DNA of 64,000 bases from Actinobacillus succinogenes 130Z (GCF_000017245.1 NC_009655.1:248001-312000); one strand, 5' to 3'. Positions 53,893 to 63,358 are shown, counted from the first letter of the stretch. The notes: generated by a model from the letters alone, not told the origin. Made by a program: numbers and translations.

Positions 53893-53907
53893 TGAAATCT
53901 AATTTCA
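53893..53907. promoter_or_regulatory. Candidate YiaJ operator
   Basis: TGAAAT-CTA-ATTTCA is a perfect dyad of the form used by IclR-family repressors, located between the CRP site and the yiaK start where binding would block transcription. Assignment is inference. Confidence 0.5.
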
Positions 53908-53938
53908 ACATATGAAATATACCAACAGGAGAGCAAAA

Positions 53939-54937
53939 ATGAAAGTATCTTATGAAGAATTAAAAGCAGAGTTTAAACGCGTGTTATTGTCACGCAACGT
54001 GCGAGAAGATATTGCGGAAGAATGTGCAACCGTTTTTGCCGATACCACTCAGGCAGGCGCTTATTCTCACGGTGTAAACCGTTTTCCTCGTTTCATCCAA
54101 CAATTGGAAAACGGCGATATTAAACCTGAAGCTCAACCTACTAAAGAACTTTCATTAGGCGCAATCGAACAATGGGATGCCCATCAGGCAATCGGTAATT
54201 TAACGGCTAAGAAAATGATGGACAGAGCCATGGAATTAGCCGCTCAAAACGGCGTGGGTATCGTGGCGTTACGTAATGCCAATCACTGGATGCGAGGCGG
54301 TTCATACGGCTGGCAAGCAGCAGAAAAAGGCTATATCGGTATCTGCTGGACCAATGCGTTAGCGGTCATGCCGCCGTGGGGGGCAAAAGAATGCCGTATC
54401 GGCACCAACCCGTTAATCGTTGCCGTGCCGACAACGCCAATTACCATGGTGGATATGTCTTGCTCTATGTATTCGTACGGTATGTTGGAAGTTCATCGTC
54501 TGCAGGGTTGTCAAACATTCGTGGATGCCGGTTTTGACGATAATGACAACCCGACCCGCGATCCGGCAACCGTTGAGAAAAACCGTCGATTAATGCCTAT
54601 GGGTTTCTGGAAAGGTTCCGGTTTATCCATCGTATTGGATATGATTGCCACGCTGCTTTCTAACGGCGAATCTACCGCCGCGGTAACCGAAGACAAAGAT
54701 GACGAATACTGCGTATCGCAAGTATTCATCGCTATTGAAGTGGATCGTTTGATTGACGGCAAAACCAGAGATGAAAAACTTAACCGTATTATAGATTATG
54801 TTAAAACTGCGGAACCGGTGGATCCTAACCAGCCGGTACGATTGCCGGGACACGAATTCACTACTATCCTTGCGGATAATATGGCAAACGGTATTCCGGT
54901 GAACGACACGGTTTGGGCTAAATTGAAATCTCTTTAA
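53939..54937 (+). CDS. yiaK: 2,3-diketo-L-gulonate reductase
   Basis: Reduces 2,3-diketo-L-gulonate to 3-keto-L-gulonate with NADH. 332 residues, malate/L-lactate dehydrogenase-2 family: YSHGVNRFPRFI (catalytic His), ALRNANHWMRGG, GWQAAEKGYIG, GFWKGSGLSIVLD. Start at 53939 follows AGGAGAG; the frame opens earlier at 53912. Confidence 0.96.
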   Translation: MKVSYEELKAEFKRVLLSRNVREDIAEECATVFADTTQAGAYSHGVNRFPRFIQQLENGDIKPEAQPTKELSLGAIEQWDAHQAIGNLTAKKMMDRAMELAAQNGVGIVALRNANHWMRGGSYGWQAAEKGYIGICWTNALAVMPPWGAKECRIGTNPLIVAVPTTPITMVDMSCSMYSYGMLEVHRLQGCQTFVDAGFDDNDNPTRDPATVEKNRRLMPMGFWKGSGLSIVLDMIATLLSNGESTAAVTEDKDDEYCVSQVFIAIEVDRLIDGKTRDEKLNRIIDYVKTAEPVDPNQPVRLPGHEFTTILADNMANGIPVNDTVWAKLKSL

Positions 54938-55039
54938 ATTGTTCGTTCCCCTCTGTGTACGGACGGGGAACGATATATTTCGTTATAGCGATTTTTTCTT
55001 TCTACCTGATGTGGATATTTCATAGTTAAGAGGCATCCG

Positions 55040-55513
55040 ATGATTTTTGGTCATATTTCAAACGTTAATCCCAACCCATACCCACAAGCCATTCGACTCG
55101 CCTTGGAGTATTTGACTAAAACGGACTTTGACGCCATGACGCCGGGACGTTATTCGTTAAAAGGCGATAAAATTTACGTTCAAGTATTGGATTTGGAAAC
55201 TAAACCCAAAGCAGAATATTTGCCGGAAATTCACCGCACTTTTATCGATGTTCAATATCTGCATGCCGGCACGGAAATTATGGCGGTGTCTCCGGATTTG
55301 GGCAATAACCCCGTTGCGATTGAGTATGATCCGGAACGGGATATTTTATATTATGCCGAAGTTGAGAACGAACAGGAATTACATTGTCAGCCGGGCAACT
55401 TCGCCGTATTTTTCCCTGAAGATACCCACCGTGCGGCTATTTACGACGGTTCCGGCAAAATTCGTAAGATTGTGGTAAAAATCGCACTTAGCGAGATTGA
55501 GGAGAGTCTATGA
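55040..55513 (+). CDS. yiaL: YhcH/YjgK/YiaL-family protein
   Basis: 157-residue cupin-like protein (DUF386). RTFIDVQYLHAGTEIM (about 70) and GNFAVFFPEDTHRA (about 121) carry the likely metal-binding His/Glu. Role in the pathway is unproven, perhaps sugar isomerisation or mutarotation. Overlaps yiaM by 4 bases. Confidence 0.9.
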   Translation: MIFGHISNVNPNPYPQAIRLALEYLTKTDFDAMTPGRYSLKGDKIYVQVLDLETKPKAEYLPEIHRTFIDVQYLHAGTEIMAVSPDLGNNPVAIEYDPERDILYYAEVENEQELHCQPGNFAVFFPEDTHRAAIYDGSGKIRKIVVKIALSEIEESL

Positions 55514-55992
55514 ATGCTTTAGCCCATTTTGTGAAAAAAGCCATTGAAGTCATTTGCGTGATAATTCTGTCTGCGATGTCTATCTTGGTTTTTGTGAACG
55601 TCGTATTACGTTACGGCTTTAACAGTAGTATAAACATTACCGAAGAAGTGTCCCGTTATATGTTTGTCTGGCTGGCTTTCTTAGGTGCCGTGCTGGCATT
55701 TAACGACAATCAACACGTGAGAGTAACGGTTTTTGTCGAAAAACTGTCGCCGGTTGCGCGCAAATTGCTGCATATTGTCACGGATGCCGCGATGTTGTTT
55801 TGCTGTTATCTGATTGTAGACGGCAGCTGGCTCCAATTTAATCTGAATCTGAACAACCTCGCACCGATTTCCGGTTTGCCGCAAGGTATCACTTATCTCG
55901 CCAGTACCATTGCCGGTATGTTAATCGGCATTCTTATCATAGCGCGTATGATAACCGGTATTTTCACCTTAAATAAGGGAGAAGCAAAATGA
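55510..55992 (+). CDS. yiaM: TRAP transporter small permease YiaM
   Basis: 160 residues, DctQ type, four membrane helices; NVVLRYGFNSSINITEEVSRYMFVW begins near 28 and carries the family's conserved region. Translationally coupled to yiaL and yiaN by ATGA-type overlaps. With YiaN and YiaO imports 2,3-diketo-L-gulonate. Confidence 0.94.
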   Translation: MNALAHFVKKAIEVICVIILSAMSILVFVNVVLRYGFNSSINITEEVSRYMFVWLAFLGAVLAFNDNQHVRVTVFVEKLSPVARKLLHIVTDAAMLFCCYLIVDGSWLQFNLNLNNLAPISGLPQGITYLASTIAGMLIGILIIARMITGIFTLNKGEAK

Positions 55993-57266
55993 CCGTAGTA
56001 ATTTTTCTTTCTGTTTTATTAAGCGCGATCATTCTGGGCATTCCCGTTGCTTTCTCTTTACTCGTCTGCGGTGTGGCGTTAATGCTGCATTTGGACTTGT
56101 TCGATTCTCAGATCTTGGCCCAACAAATTGTAAGCGGGGCGGATAGTTTTTCTTTAATGGCGATTCCGTTCTTTATTCTTGCCGGTGAGCTCATGAATGA
56201 AGGCGGCTTGTCCAAACGTATTATCGATTTACCGATGAAACTTGTGGGGCATAAACGAGGCGGATTAGGCTTTGTCGCTATTCTTGCGGCAATGATTATG
56301 GCGAGTCTTTCCGGTTCCGCCGTAGCGGATACCGCAGCGGTCGCCGCAATGTTGTTACCGATGATGAAAACCACCGGTTATCCGGAAGCCCGTTCTGCCG
56401 GCTTAATCGGTACCGCCGGTATTATTGCACCGATTATACCGCCGTCTATCCCGTTTATCGTATTTGGGGTAGCCAGCGGCGTGTCTATCACTAAATTATT
56501 CTTAGCCGGTATTTTTCCGGGGATTTTCATGGGATTATGTTTAGGTCTGCTTTGGTGGTGGCAGGCAAAACGGTTAAACCTGATGACCTTTTCCAAAGCC
56601 ACCAGACAGGACCTTTGCATTTCCTTTAAAAACAGTATTTGGGCATTATTGCTTCCGGTGATTATTATCGGCGGTTTCCGTACCGGTATTTTTACCCCGA
56701 CAGAAGCCGGGGCAGTCGCTACTTTTTACGCGTTAATCGTCTCATTGTTCGTTTACCGCGAATTGAAATTCAAAGATTTGTACAAAGTCGTTTTAGCCGC
56801 TTCCAAAACCACGGCGGTCGTCATGTTTTTAGTAGCGGCGGCAAATGTCACGGGTTGGTTAATTACCGTTGCAGAATTGCCGATGATGCTAACGGAGTTA
56901 CTGGAACCGTTGATTGAAACGCCGACAACCTTATTGCTTGTTGTAATGTTAGCGGTATTCGTCGTCGGTATGGTGATGGATTTAACCCCGACGGTGCTAA
57001 TCTTAACGCCGGTATTAATGCCGTTAATTCAGGAAGCGGGAATTGATCCGGTGTATTTCGGCGTACTGTTCATCCTGAACACCTCCATCGGTTTGATTAC
57101 CCCGCCGGTGGGTAATGTCTTAAATGTGATTACCGGCGTATCAAAATTACCGTTTGATAAAGCGGCAAGAGGCATTATGCCGTATCTGATCATGATGATC
57201 ATGCTGCTTTTATTATTCGTCTTTTTCCCATCATTAGTGTTAGTTCCGCTAAGTTGGATGCAGTAA
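55989..57266 (+). CDS. yiaN: TRAP transporter large permease YiaN
   Basis: 425 residues, DctM type, about 12 membrane segments; FFILAGELMNEGGLSKRI, SGSAVADTAAVAAMLLP and IIPPSIPFIVFGV are characteristic. Uses the sodium gradient to drive uptake with the YiaO binding protein. Confidence 0.95.
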   Translation: MTVVIFLSVLLSAIILGIPVAFSLLVCGVALMLHLDLFDSQILAQQIVSGADSFSLMAIPFFILAGELMNEGGLSKRIIDLPMKLVGHKRGGLGFVAILAAMIMASLSGSAVADTAAVAAMLLPMMKTTGYPEARSAGLIGTAGIIAPIIPPSIPFIVFGVASGVSITKLFLAGIFPGIFMGLCLGLLWWWQAKRLNLMTFSKATRQDLCISFKNSIWALLLPVIIIGGFRTGIFTPTEAGAVATFYALIVSLFVYRELKFKDLYKVVLAASKTTAVVMFLVAAANVTGWLITVAELPMMLTELLEPLIETPTTLLLVVMLAVFVVGMVMDLTPTVLILTPVLMPLIQEAGIDPVYFGVLFILNTSIGLITPPVGNVLNVITGVSKLPFDKAARGIMPYLIMMIMLLLLFVFFPSLVLVPLSWMQ

Positions 57267-57338
57267 ACAGTGTATAGATACGGCGTTTTGTATCTATAGT
57301 AAGAATTAAAAAAACTACTCAATAATTAGGAGAATCCT

Positions 57339-58325
57339 ATGAAACTTTTTAATTTAAAAACATTAGCCGCATTGGTTGCAGGTATCGCCGTAATGTCCGG
57401 TTCTGCATCCGCGGAAACCTCATTCCGCTTCGGTTATGAAGCGCCGCGTTCCGATACTCAACACATCGCGGCCAAAAAATTTGCAGAGTTACTTAAAGAG
57501 AAAACTAAAGATGAAATCAAATTAAAACTTTTCCCGGACAGTACCTTGGGAAATGCGCAAACTATGATTAGCGGCGTGCGCGGCGGCACAATCGATATTG
57601 AAATGTCCGGCTCGCCGAACTTTACCGGCTTGGAACCGAAACTGAACGTTATAGATATTCCGTTTATTTTCAAAGACCGCGACCATGCGTTTAAAGTATT
57701 GGACGGCGAAATCGGACAGGGTTTGTTAAAAGACTTGGAAGCGCAAGGCTTAAAAGGGTTGGCGTACTGGGATGTGGGATTCCGTGCTTTCTCTAACTCC
57801 AAGCACTCCGTAAGCAAACCGGAAGATATTAAAGGCTTAAAAGTGCGTACCAACCAAAACCCAATGTATATCGAAGCCTTTACCCTGCTAGGCAGCAACC
57901 CGGTACCGATGCCGTTATCCGAACTATACACCGCCTTGGAAACCCGTGCGGTGGATGCGCAGGAACATCCGGTGGGTATTTTCTGGTCGTCCAAACTGTA
58001 TGAAGTACAAAAATTCTTAAGTTTGACCAATCACGGCTATACCCCGTTAATCGTGGTGATGAACAAAGCGAAATTCGACGCTTTATCGCCCGAACTGCAA
58101 CAAGCCGTTCTTGAATCTGCCAAAGAGGCGGGCGCATATCAACGCGAATTAAACATCAAAAATGAAAAAGAAATCATTGAAAATGTACGTAAAGAAGGCG
58201 TAGAAGTGACCGAACAGGTTGATCAAGCGCCGTTCAAAGCGGTAATTGAAGAAAAAGTACGTAAAACCTTTATCGACAAATACGGTAAAGAGTTAGTGGA
58301 ACAAATCGACGCTTTAGCGAAATAA
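57339..58325 (+). CDS. yiaO: TRAP substrate-binding protein YiaO, copy 1
   Basis: 328 residues, DctP type. Signal peptide cleaved about residue 25 (SGSASA-ET). FRFGYEAPRSDTQHIAAKKF opens the mature protein and KVRTNQNPMYI carries the conserved arginine for the carboxylate ligand. AGGAGAA ribosome site. Followed by a near-paralogue. Confidence 0.94.
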   Translation: MKLFNLKTLAALVAGIAVMSGSASAETSFRFGYEAPRSDTQHIAAKKFAELLKEKTKDEIKLKLFPDSTLGNAQTMISGVRGGTIDIEMSGSPNFTGLEPKLNVIDIPFIFKDRDHAFKVLDGEIGQGLLKDLEAQGLKGLAYWDVGFRAFSNSKHSVSKPEDIKGLKVRTNQNPMYIEAFTLLGSNPVPMPLSELYTALETRAVDAQEHPVGIFWSSKLYEVQKFLSLTNHGYTPLIVVMNKAKFDALSPELQQAVLESAKEAGAYQRELNIKNEKEIIENVRKEGVEVTEQVDQAPFKAVIEEKVRKTFIDKYGKELVEQIDALAK

Positions 58326-58335
58326 CCGACCTGAA

Positions 58336-58361
58336 CAAGCGGTGGCGCAATGTCACCGCTT
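58336..58361 (+). promoter_or_regulatory. Hairpin between the two yiaO copies
   Basis: AAGCGGTG-GCGCAATGT-CACCGCTT without a T run; may stabilise the upstream mRNA rather than end it. Confidence 0.5.
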
Positions 58362-58384
58362 CCGCTTCACGAATGGAGGGTTCA

Positions 58385-59374
58385 ATGAAACTATTTTCTC
58401 TTACAAAACTGACCGCACTTATCGCAGGTATGACCTTATTTTCCGCCGTATCGGCGCAAGCGGAAACCGCGTTACGTTTCGGTTATGAAGCGCCGCGCAG
58501 CGATACGCAGCACATCGCCGCCAAAAAATTTAACGATCTGTTAAAAGAAAAAACCAGCGGTGAAATCAAATTGAATTTATTCCCCGACAGCACCTTAGGT
58601 AACGCGCAAACCATGATCAGCGCGGTACGCGGCGGTACGGTAGATTTGGAAATGTCCAGTTCGTCGAACTTCACGGGATTGGTTTCGGCATTAAATGTCA
58701 TTGATATTCCGTTTATCTTTAAAGACCGCGCTCATGCTTACAAAGTGTTGGACGGTGAAATCGGTCGGAATTTATTAGCCCAATTAGATGCGCACGGGTT
58801 GAAGGGAATCGCCTTCTGGGAAGTGGGTTTCAGAGGATTTACCAACTCCAAACATCCGGTCACCAAACCGGAAGACATTAAAGGCTTAAAGGTCCGCACC
58901 AATCAAAATCCGATGTACATTAAAGCCTTCAGTATTTTAGGCGCCAATCCGGTGCCGATGCCGTTATCCGAGCTTTACACCGCATTAGAAACCAAAGCGG
59001 TAGATGCGCAGGAACATCCGATCGGTATCGTTTGGTCGTCCAAACTGTACGAGGTGCAAAAATATTTCAGCTTTACCAACCATGGCTACACCCCGTTAAT
59101 CGTGGTGATGAACAAAGCGAAATTCGATGCGCTTTCGCCGGAACTGCAAAAAGCTATTGTGGATGCCGCAGAGGAAGCGGGCAAATATCAACGTCAGCTT
59201 AATTTAGACAACGAACAGGGTATTGTTGAAAAAATGAAAAAAGCCGGCATCGAATTTGTAGATAATCTGGATACCGCACCGTTTAAAGCGGCGGTGGAAC
59301 AGGAAACCCGCAAGGCCTTTATTGATGCGAACGGCGACAGCCTAATCAAACAAATTGACGCTTTAGGCGAATAA
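58385..59374 (+). CDS. TRAP substrate-binding protein YiaO, copy 2
   Basis: 329 residues, most of them identical to copy 1, e.g. FGYEAPRSDTQHIAAKKF, KVRTNQNPMYI, HGYTPLIVVMNKAKFDALSP. Signal peptide differs and contains a USS (58412-58420) encoding TAL. Start at 58385 because GGAGG precedes it; the ATG at 58373 overlaps that site. Divergence lies mainly in the C-terminal third, so ligand range may differ. Confidence 0.92.
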   Translation: MKLFSLTKLTALIAGMTLFSAVSAQAETALRFGYEAPRSDTQHIAAKKFNDLLKEKTSGEIKLNLFPDSTLGNAQTMISAVRGGTVDLEMSSSSNFTGLVSALNVIDIPFIFKDRAHAYKVLDGEIGRNLLAQLDAHGLKGIAFWEVGFRGFTNSKHPVTKPEDIKGLKVRTNQNPMYIKAFSILGANPVPMPLSELYTALETKAVDAQEHPIGIVWSSKLYEVQKYFSFTNHGYTPLIVVMNKAKFDALSPELQKAIVDAAEEAGKYQRQLNLDNEQGIVEKMKKAGIEFVDNLDTAPFKAAVEQETRKAFIDANGDSLIKQIDALGE

Positions 59375-59383
59375 TAACTCCCG

Positions 59384-59426
59384 AAAAGTGCGGTTAAAAA
59401 TCTCTAGTTTTTTTGACCGCACTTTT
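59384..59426 (+). terminator. Paired-USS hairpin between yiaO copy 2 and lyxK
   Basis: AAAAGTGCGGTTAAAAA and TTTTTTTGACCGCACTTTT; strong stem with T run, yet inside the operon. Expected to lower lyxK expression relative to the transporter. Confidence 0.75.
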
Positions 59427-59446
59427 ATTCACAAAAGGATAAGATC

Positions 59447-60904
59447 ATGAATTACTACCTTGGCATAGATTGCGGCGGTACCTTTGTCAAAGCCGCTTTA
59501 TTTGATGAAACCGGCAACTTACAGGGTATCGCCCGCGAAAACGTACCGGTGATGAGCGATAAAGCCGGTTACGCGGAACGGGATATGCCGCAGCTTTGGC
59601 AAGTGTGCGCTGACGTAGTACGCCAAACTATTGCCGAGAGTAATATTTCGCCCGATTTTATCAAGGGGGTCGGTATTTCGGCGCAAGGCAAGGGCGCATT
59701 TTTATTAGATAAGAATAAAAAACCTTTAGGTCGCGCGATTTTATCTTCCGATCAACGTTCGTTAGACATTGTCAAACAATGGCAACAAAAAGGCATTCCC
59801 GAAAAACTCTATCCGCTGACCCGCCAAACCTTATGGACGGGACATCCTGTTTCTATTTTGCGTTGGCTAAAAGAAAACGAACCCGACCGTTACGCCCGTA
59901 TCGGTTCGGTACTGATGTCCCACGATTATCTTCGTTTTTGCCTAACCGGCGAGCTGCATTGCGAAGAAACCAATATTTCAGAATCCAATCTCTACAATAT
60001 GGAAAAAGGGAGATATGACCCGGTTTTAGCGGATTTATTAGGTTTGGAAGGCATAATTGAAAAATTACCGCCGGTAATCCGGTCCGATCAAATCGCCGGC
60101 TATGTGACGCAACAAGCCGCCGAGCTGACCGGTTTGAAGGCGGGCACTGCAGTGGCGGGCGGATTATTCGATGTGGTATCCACCGCGCTGTGCGCCGGTT
60201 TGGAAGACGAAACCAAACTGAACACGGTTTTCGGTACCTGGTGTGTGGTGAGCGGCATTACCGATCACATCGCGGCCAATCAATCGCTGCCCTTCGTTTA
60301 CGGTCGTTATGCGGAAAAAAACAAATTTATCGTACACGAAGCCAGTCCGACGTCAGCCGGTAATTTAGAATGGTTCGTCAAACAATGGAATCTGGATTAC
60401 GGACAAATTAACGAAGAAATCGCCGCACTGCCGCCCGCCGCCAGTTCCGTCTTATTCGTACCGTTTTTATACGGTTCCAATGCCGGTTTGGGCATGCAGG
60501 CAGGATTTTACGGTATTCAATCTCATCACAAACAGGCGCATTTGTTGCAAGCCGTTTATGAAGGCGTTTTGTTCAGCTTGATGTATCATCTGGACAGAAT
60601 CTTACAACGCTTCCCTCACACCAATGTATTACGGGTGACGGGCGGTTCCGCCAAATCGGCGGTTTGGATGCAAATGCTGGCGGATTTCACCGGCATGACC
60701 TTGGAAATACCCAAAGTGGAAGAAACCGGCTGTCTCGGTGCGGCAGCGATTGCCATGCAGTCATCCGGCGTTACGCTGAACTTCAGCAAAGTTCTGAATA
60801 AAGGCATGACCGTAGTTCAACCGAATCCGGATAATTATGCCGCTTATCAGCAAAAATATCGGCGTTATGTGAAATTCACTACGGCGTTAAAAGCGATGTT
60901 GTGA
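59447..60904 (+). CDS. lyxK: L-xylulokinase
   Basis: Phosphorylates L-xylulose to L-xylulose 5-phosphate. 485-residue FGGY kinase: GIDCGGTFVKAALFD (about 5), GISAQGKGAFLL, and C-terminal VTGGSAKSAVWMQMLADF. Position after the transporter matches yiaP/lyxK of E. coli and H. influenzae. No sgbHUE follow here. Confidence 0.95.
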   Translation: MNYYLGIDCGGTFVKAALFDETGNLQGIARENVPVMSDKAGYAERDMPQLWQVCADVVRQTIAESNISPDFIKGVGISAQGKGAFLLDKNKKPLGRAILSSDQRSLDIVKQWQQKGIPEKLYPLTRQTLWTGHPVSILRWLKENEPDRYARIGSVLMSHDYLRFCLTGELHCEETNISESNLYNMEKGRYDPVLADLLGLEGIIEKLPPVIRSDQIAGYVTQQAAELTGLKAGTAVAGGLFDVVSTALCAGLEDETKLNTVFGTWCVVSGITDHIAANQSLPFVYGRYAEKNKFIVHEASPTSAGNLEWFVKQWNLDYGQINEEIAALPPAASSVLFVPFLYGSNAGLGMQAGFYGIQSHHKQAHLLQAVYEGVLFSLMYHLDRILQRFPHTNVLRVTGGSAKSAVWMQMLADFTGMTLEIPKVEETGCLGAAAIAMQSSGVTLNFSKVLNKGMTVVQPNPDNYAAYQQKYRRYVKFTTALKAML

Positions 60905-60934
60905 AAAAGAAATGATTTTAAATTGATCTATGGT

Positions 60935-61000
60935 AAAAGTGCGGTCAATTTTCACGGTGTTTTTCATGTAAAAAAACGCTTGGAATTTTGACCGCACTTT
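60935..61000. terminator. USS-bounded terminator element, copy B
   Basis: AAAAGTGCGGTCAA ... TTGACCGCACTTT with the same internal segment (TTTTCACGGTGTTTTTCATG) as 28401-28463. Perfect 13-base outer stem plus an inner GTGTTTTT/AAAAACGC pairing. It ends the yia-lyxK unit and faces the converging transporter gene. Confidence 0.8.
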
Positions 61001-61021
61001 GAAAAGAAATGATCATTCAGA

Positions 61022-62008
61022 TTAGCTTTCCGCGACGGAATGAACGGTAGAAACAGGTTTTCCCTGTTTTTTGTCCAGCCATAAATAGAAGTTTGCCAAA
61101 ACCGTACCGGAAATGGAATGCCATACGCAGGACACGGCGCAGGCAATAGCGGATTCCGCACTGGTCGGGAAAAATTTAGAACTTAATCCCGTCGCCAAAC
61201 CGGCATTTTGGACGCCCACTTCAATAGATAACGTGCGTTTTTTAGCGGTATTCATGCCGAATAATTTACCGGCCGAATAACCCAGTACATAACCGATAGC
61301 GTTGTGGCAGGCGATACAAACAAAAATAATTAAGCCTGACTCCAGGAATTTCGAACCATGAACCGCAACCACGCCACCAACAATACAGGCAAACCCAATT
61401 ACGGCAACGCCCGGCATAGTAGCTTGTACGTCATGAAACCATTTTCTTTTATGAAAGAAAATGTTAAACGCTGAACCGAGTCCCACCGGTAAAATAGTCA
61501 CTAACAACATAAACTTGAACATTGCCCAACCGTCCATATCAATACTTTCGCCTACAAGGTAACTGATCAATATCGGCGTCATGACCGGCGCAATAATCGT
61601 GGAAACAGTGGTCATACCCACGGAAAAAGCGACATCGCCTTTACATAAAAGGCTCATAATATTGGAAGATACACCGCCGGGACAACATCCCACCAACACT
61701 AAACCCAAAGTTAAACCGGGCGATAAGTTGAACACGTTGGCAATAGTAATCGCAATAAACGGCATAATGGTATATTGCGCAATTGAGCCGACAAATATAT
61801 CAAAAGGGCGTTGCGCAAGAATTTTGTAATCGTTGGCGCCGAGTGTCATTCCCATAGAAAGCATAATAACGCCCAAAACCAATACTTGCGCATCACCTTT
61901 TACCCAGGTGAAAAGCTCGGGCGCATAGAATGTAATGCAGGCGGTGAGAATAATAAAAAGAGCGGTAAATTTTGTAAGATAATGGCTTATCTGTTTAAGT
62001 GCGCGCAT
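61022..62008 (-). CDS. Bile acid:sodium symporter (BASS) family transporter
   Basis: 328-residue membrane protein with about nine or ten helices. MLSMGMTLGANDYKILAQRP (about 51), VGCCPGGVSSNIMSLLCKGD and EVGVQNAGLATGLSSKFFP are the two conserved BASS cores. Bacterial relatives move pantoate, keto acids or other organic anions with sodium. Adjacent to but convergent with the yia operon, so not necessarily related. Confidence 0.88.
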   Translation of the reverse strand: MRALKQISHYLTKFTALFIILTACITFYAPELFTWVKGDAQVLVLGVIMLSMGMTLGANDYKILAQRPFDIFVGSIAQYTIMPFIAITIANVFNLSPGLTLGLVLVGCCPGGVSSNIMSLLCKGDVAFSVGMTTVSTIIAPVMTPILISYLVGESIDMDGWAMFKFMLLVTILPVGLGSAFNIFFHKRKWFHDVQATMPGVAVIGFACIVGGVVAVHGSKFLESGLIIFVCIACHNAIGYVLGYSAGKLFGMNTAKKRTLSIEVGVQNAGLATGLSSKFFPTSAESAIACAVSCVWHSISGTVLANFYLWLDKKQGKPVSTVHSVAES

Positions 62009-62286
62009 AGCGGATTCCTTCAGGTTAAATCGGATAGACTAAATATTGCGCTAAATCAGAATAATGTCAATATATAAAATAAGGTTAATATCCAGTTATA
62101 AGAATAAAATCAGATTTTATAAATATTTCGTGCTAAAAAATACTCTATCGTTAGATTTTTAATCCTAAATACTTTATTTTTGCAGGGTTAAATTTCATAA
62201 AAGACAGGTTAAATTTGTTTTTAAAAAACTGATAAAAATATTAAATAAAAAGAAATTCTCCTTATCTCAAACGTCTTCGAACGAAA
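62009..62286. other. AT-rich upstream region of the BASS transporter gene
   Basis: No ORF worth reporting. Contains three CAGG(G)TTAAAT direct repeats (62021, 62183, 62205), possibly regulatory, and abundant A/T tracts consistent with promoters. Confidence 0.4.
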
Positions 62287-62324
62287 ATAAAGGTCTGGTA
62301 ACAGGCCAGACCTTTATTTTTAAC
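62287..62324. terminator. Terminator after mscS
   Basis: AAAGGTCTGG-TAACA-GGCCAGACCTTT with T-rich flanks both ways, 40 bases beyond the mscS stop on the minus strand. Confidence 0.85.
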
Positions 62325-62361
62325 GTAATGATTTCTACCAATAACGTTGTAAACAAAAAGA

Positions 62362-63267
62362 TTATTTCATTGAAATCGTCGTATTTTCCGGTAAATGTAA
62401 GTCCATTTGCGCAAACGGAATCTCAATACCGGCTTTGTCGAATTCCAGCTTAATTTGTTCCGTCACATCAAAATGCACGCCCCAATAGTCCGGCGTATTC
62501 ACCCAAGGACGGACAAATAACTGCACACTGCTTGCCGCCAACGCGCCGACGGCAATGGTCGGCGCCGGCGTTTTCAGTACGCGCGGATCCTCGTCCAACA
62601 CGCGCGCAACAATAGCTTTAGCAGCGGCAATATCCGCGTCATAAGCAATATCAAAAATGAAATCGATACGGCGGGTTTTGTTGGCAGAATTATTCACTAT
62701 ACTGTCGCTGAAAACCTTACCGTTCGGAATTAATACGGTTTTGTTGTCTGCGGTACGCAGTTCCAACACCAATAGCCCCATTTGCTCTACGGTTCCCGTC
62801 ATACCGCCGGTTTCGATTAAATCGCCTTTACGAAACGGTTTAAATACCAACAACATTACACCGGCCGCAAAATTTTGCAGCGAATTTTGTAACGCTAAGC
62901 CCACAGCCAAACCTGCCGCACCGATTAAAGCGACCAGCGAACTGGTATTAATTCCCAGTTGCGACAATGCCGCAATCACCACGATTAACAGCAACAGAAA
63001 ATAACTGATGGATGATACAAAACTTTGTAGCATTTCATCTTTACTGGACGCTAACGCCGCCTTGCCTAACAACTTACTGATGAACCGTGCAATCCATTTA
63101 CCCACCACATAAATAGCAAGTGCTAATAAAATTTTGGTGCCGTATGGAATAATCCAATCGTACAGCAAAGTATCCATATTCATAGAACTTACGGTATCAA
63201 TCATCTTACTTGCCTGTTCCTGCACATTGATAGCCGGAACGGCTTCCTGGGCTTGTTCTGCCGCCAT
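62362..63267 (-). CDS. mscS: Small-conductance mechanosensitive channel MscS family
   Basis: 301 residues. Three N-terminal helices; the pore helix has VALIGAAGLAVGLALQNSLQNFAAGVM (starting about 116), then the beta domain FKPFRKGDLIETGG and VLIPNGKVFSDSIVN. ATG at 63267 follows AAGGAAA; the reading frame extends to 63339 without support. Close to E. coli MscS in length. Confidence 0.94.
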   Translation of the reverse strand: MAAEQAQEAVPAINVQEQASKMIDTVSSMNMDTLLYDWIIPYGTKILLALAIYVVGKWIARFISKLLGKAALASSKDEMLQSFVSSISYFLLLLIVVIAALSQLGINTSSLVALIGAAGLAVGLALQNSLQNFAAGVMLLVFKPFRKGDLIETGGMTGTVEQMGLLVLELRTADNKTVLIPNGKVFSDSIVNNSANKTRRIDFIFDIAYDADIAAAKAIVARVLDEDPRVLKTPAPTIAVGALAASSVQLFVRPWVNTPDYWGVHFDVTEQIKLEFDKAGIEIPFAQMDLHLPENTTISMK

Positions 63268-63358
63268 TTGAGTTTCCTTCTGATAAAAAAATTGAATGTC
63301 GCCAATGCACCGCATTAACGTGTTTATTATGACAATCACAGAGTGTAAAAGTGCCTGC

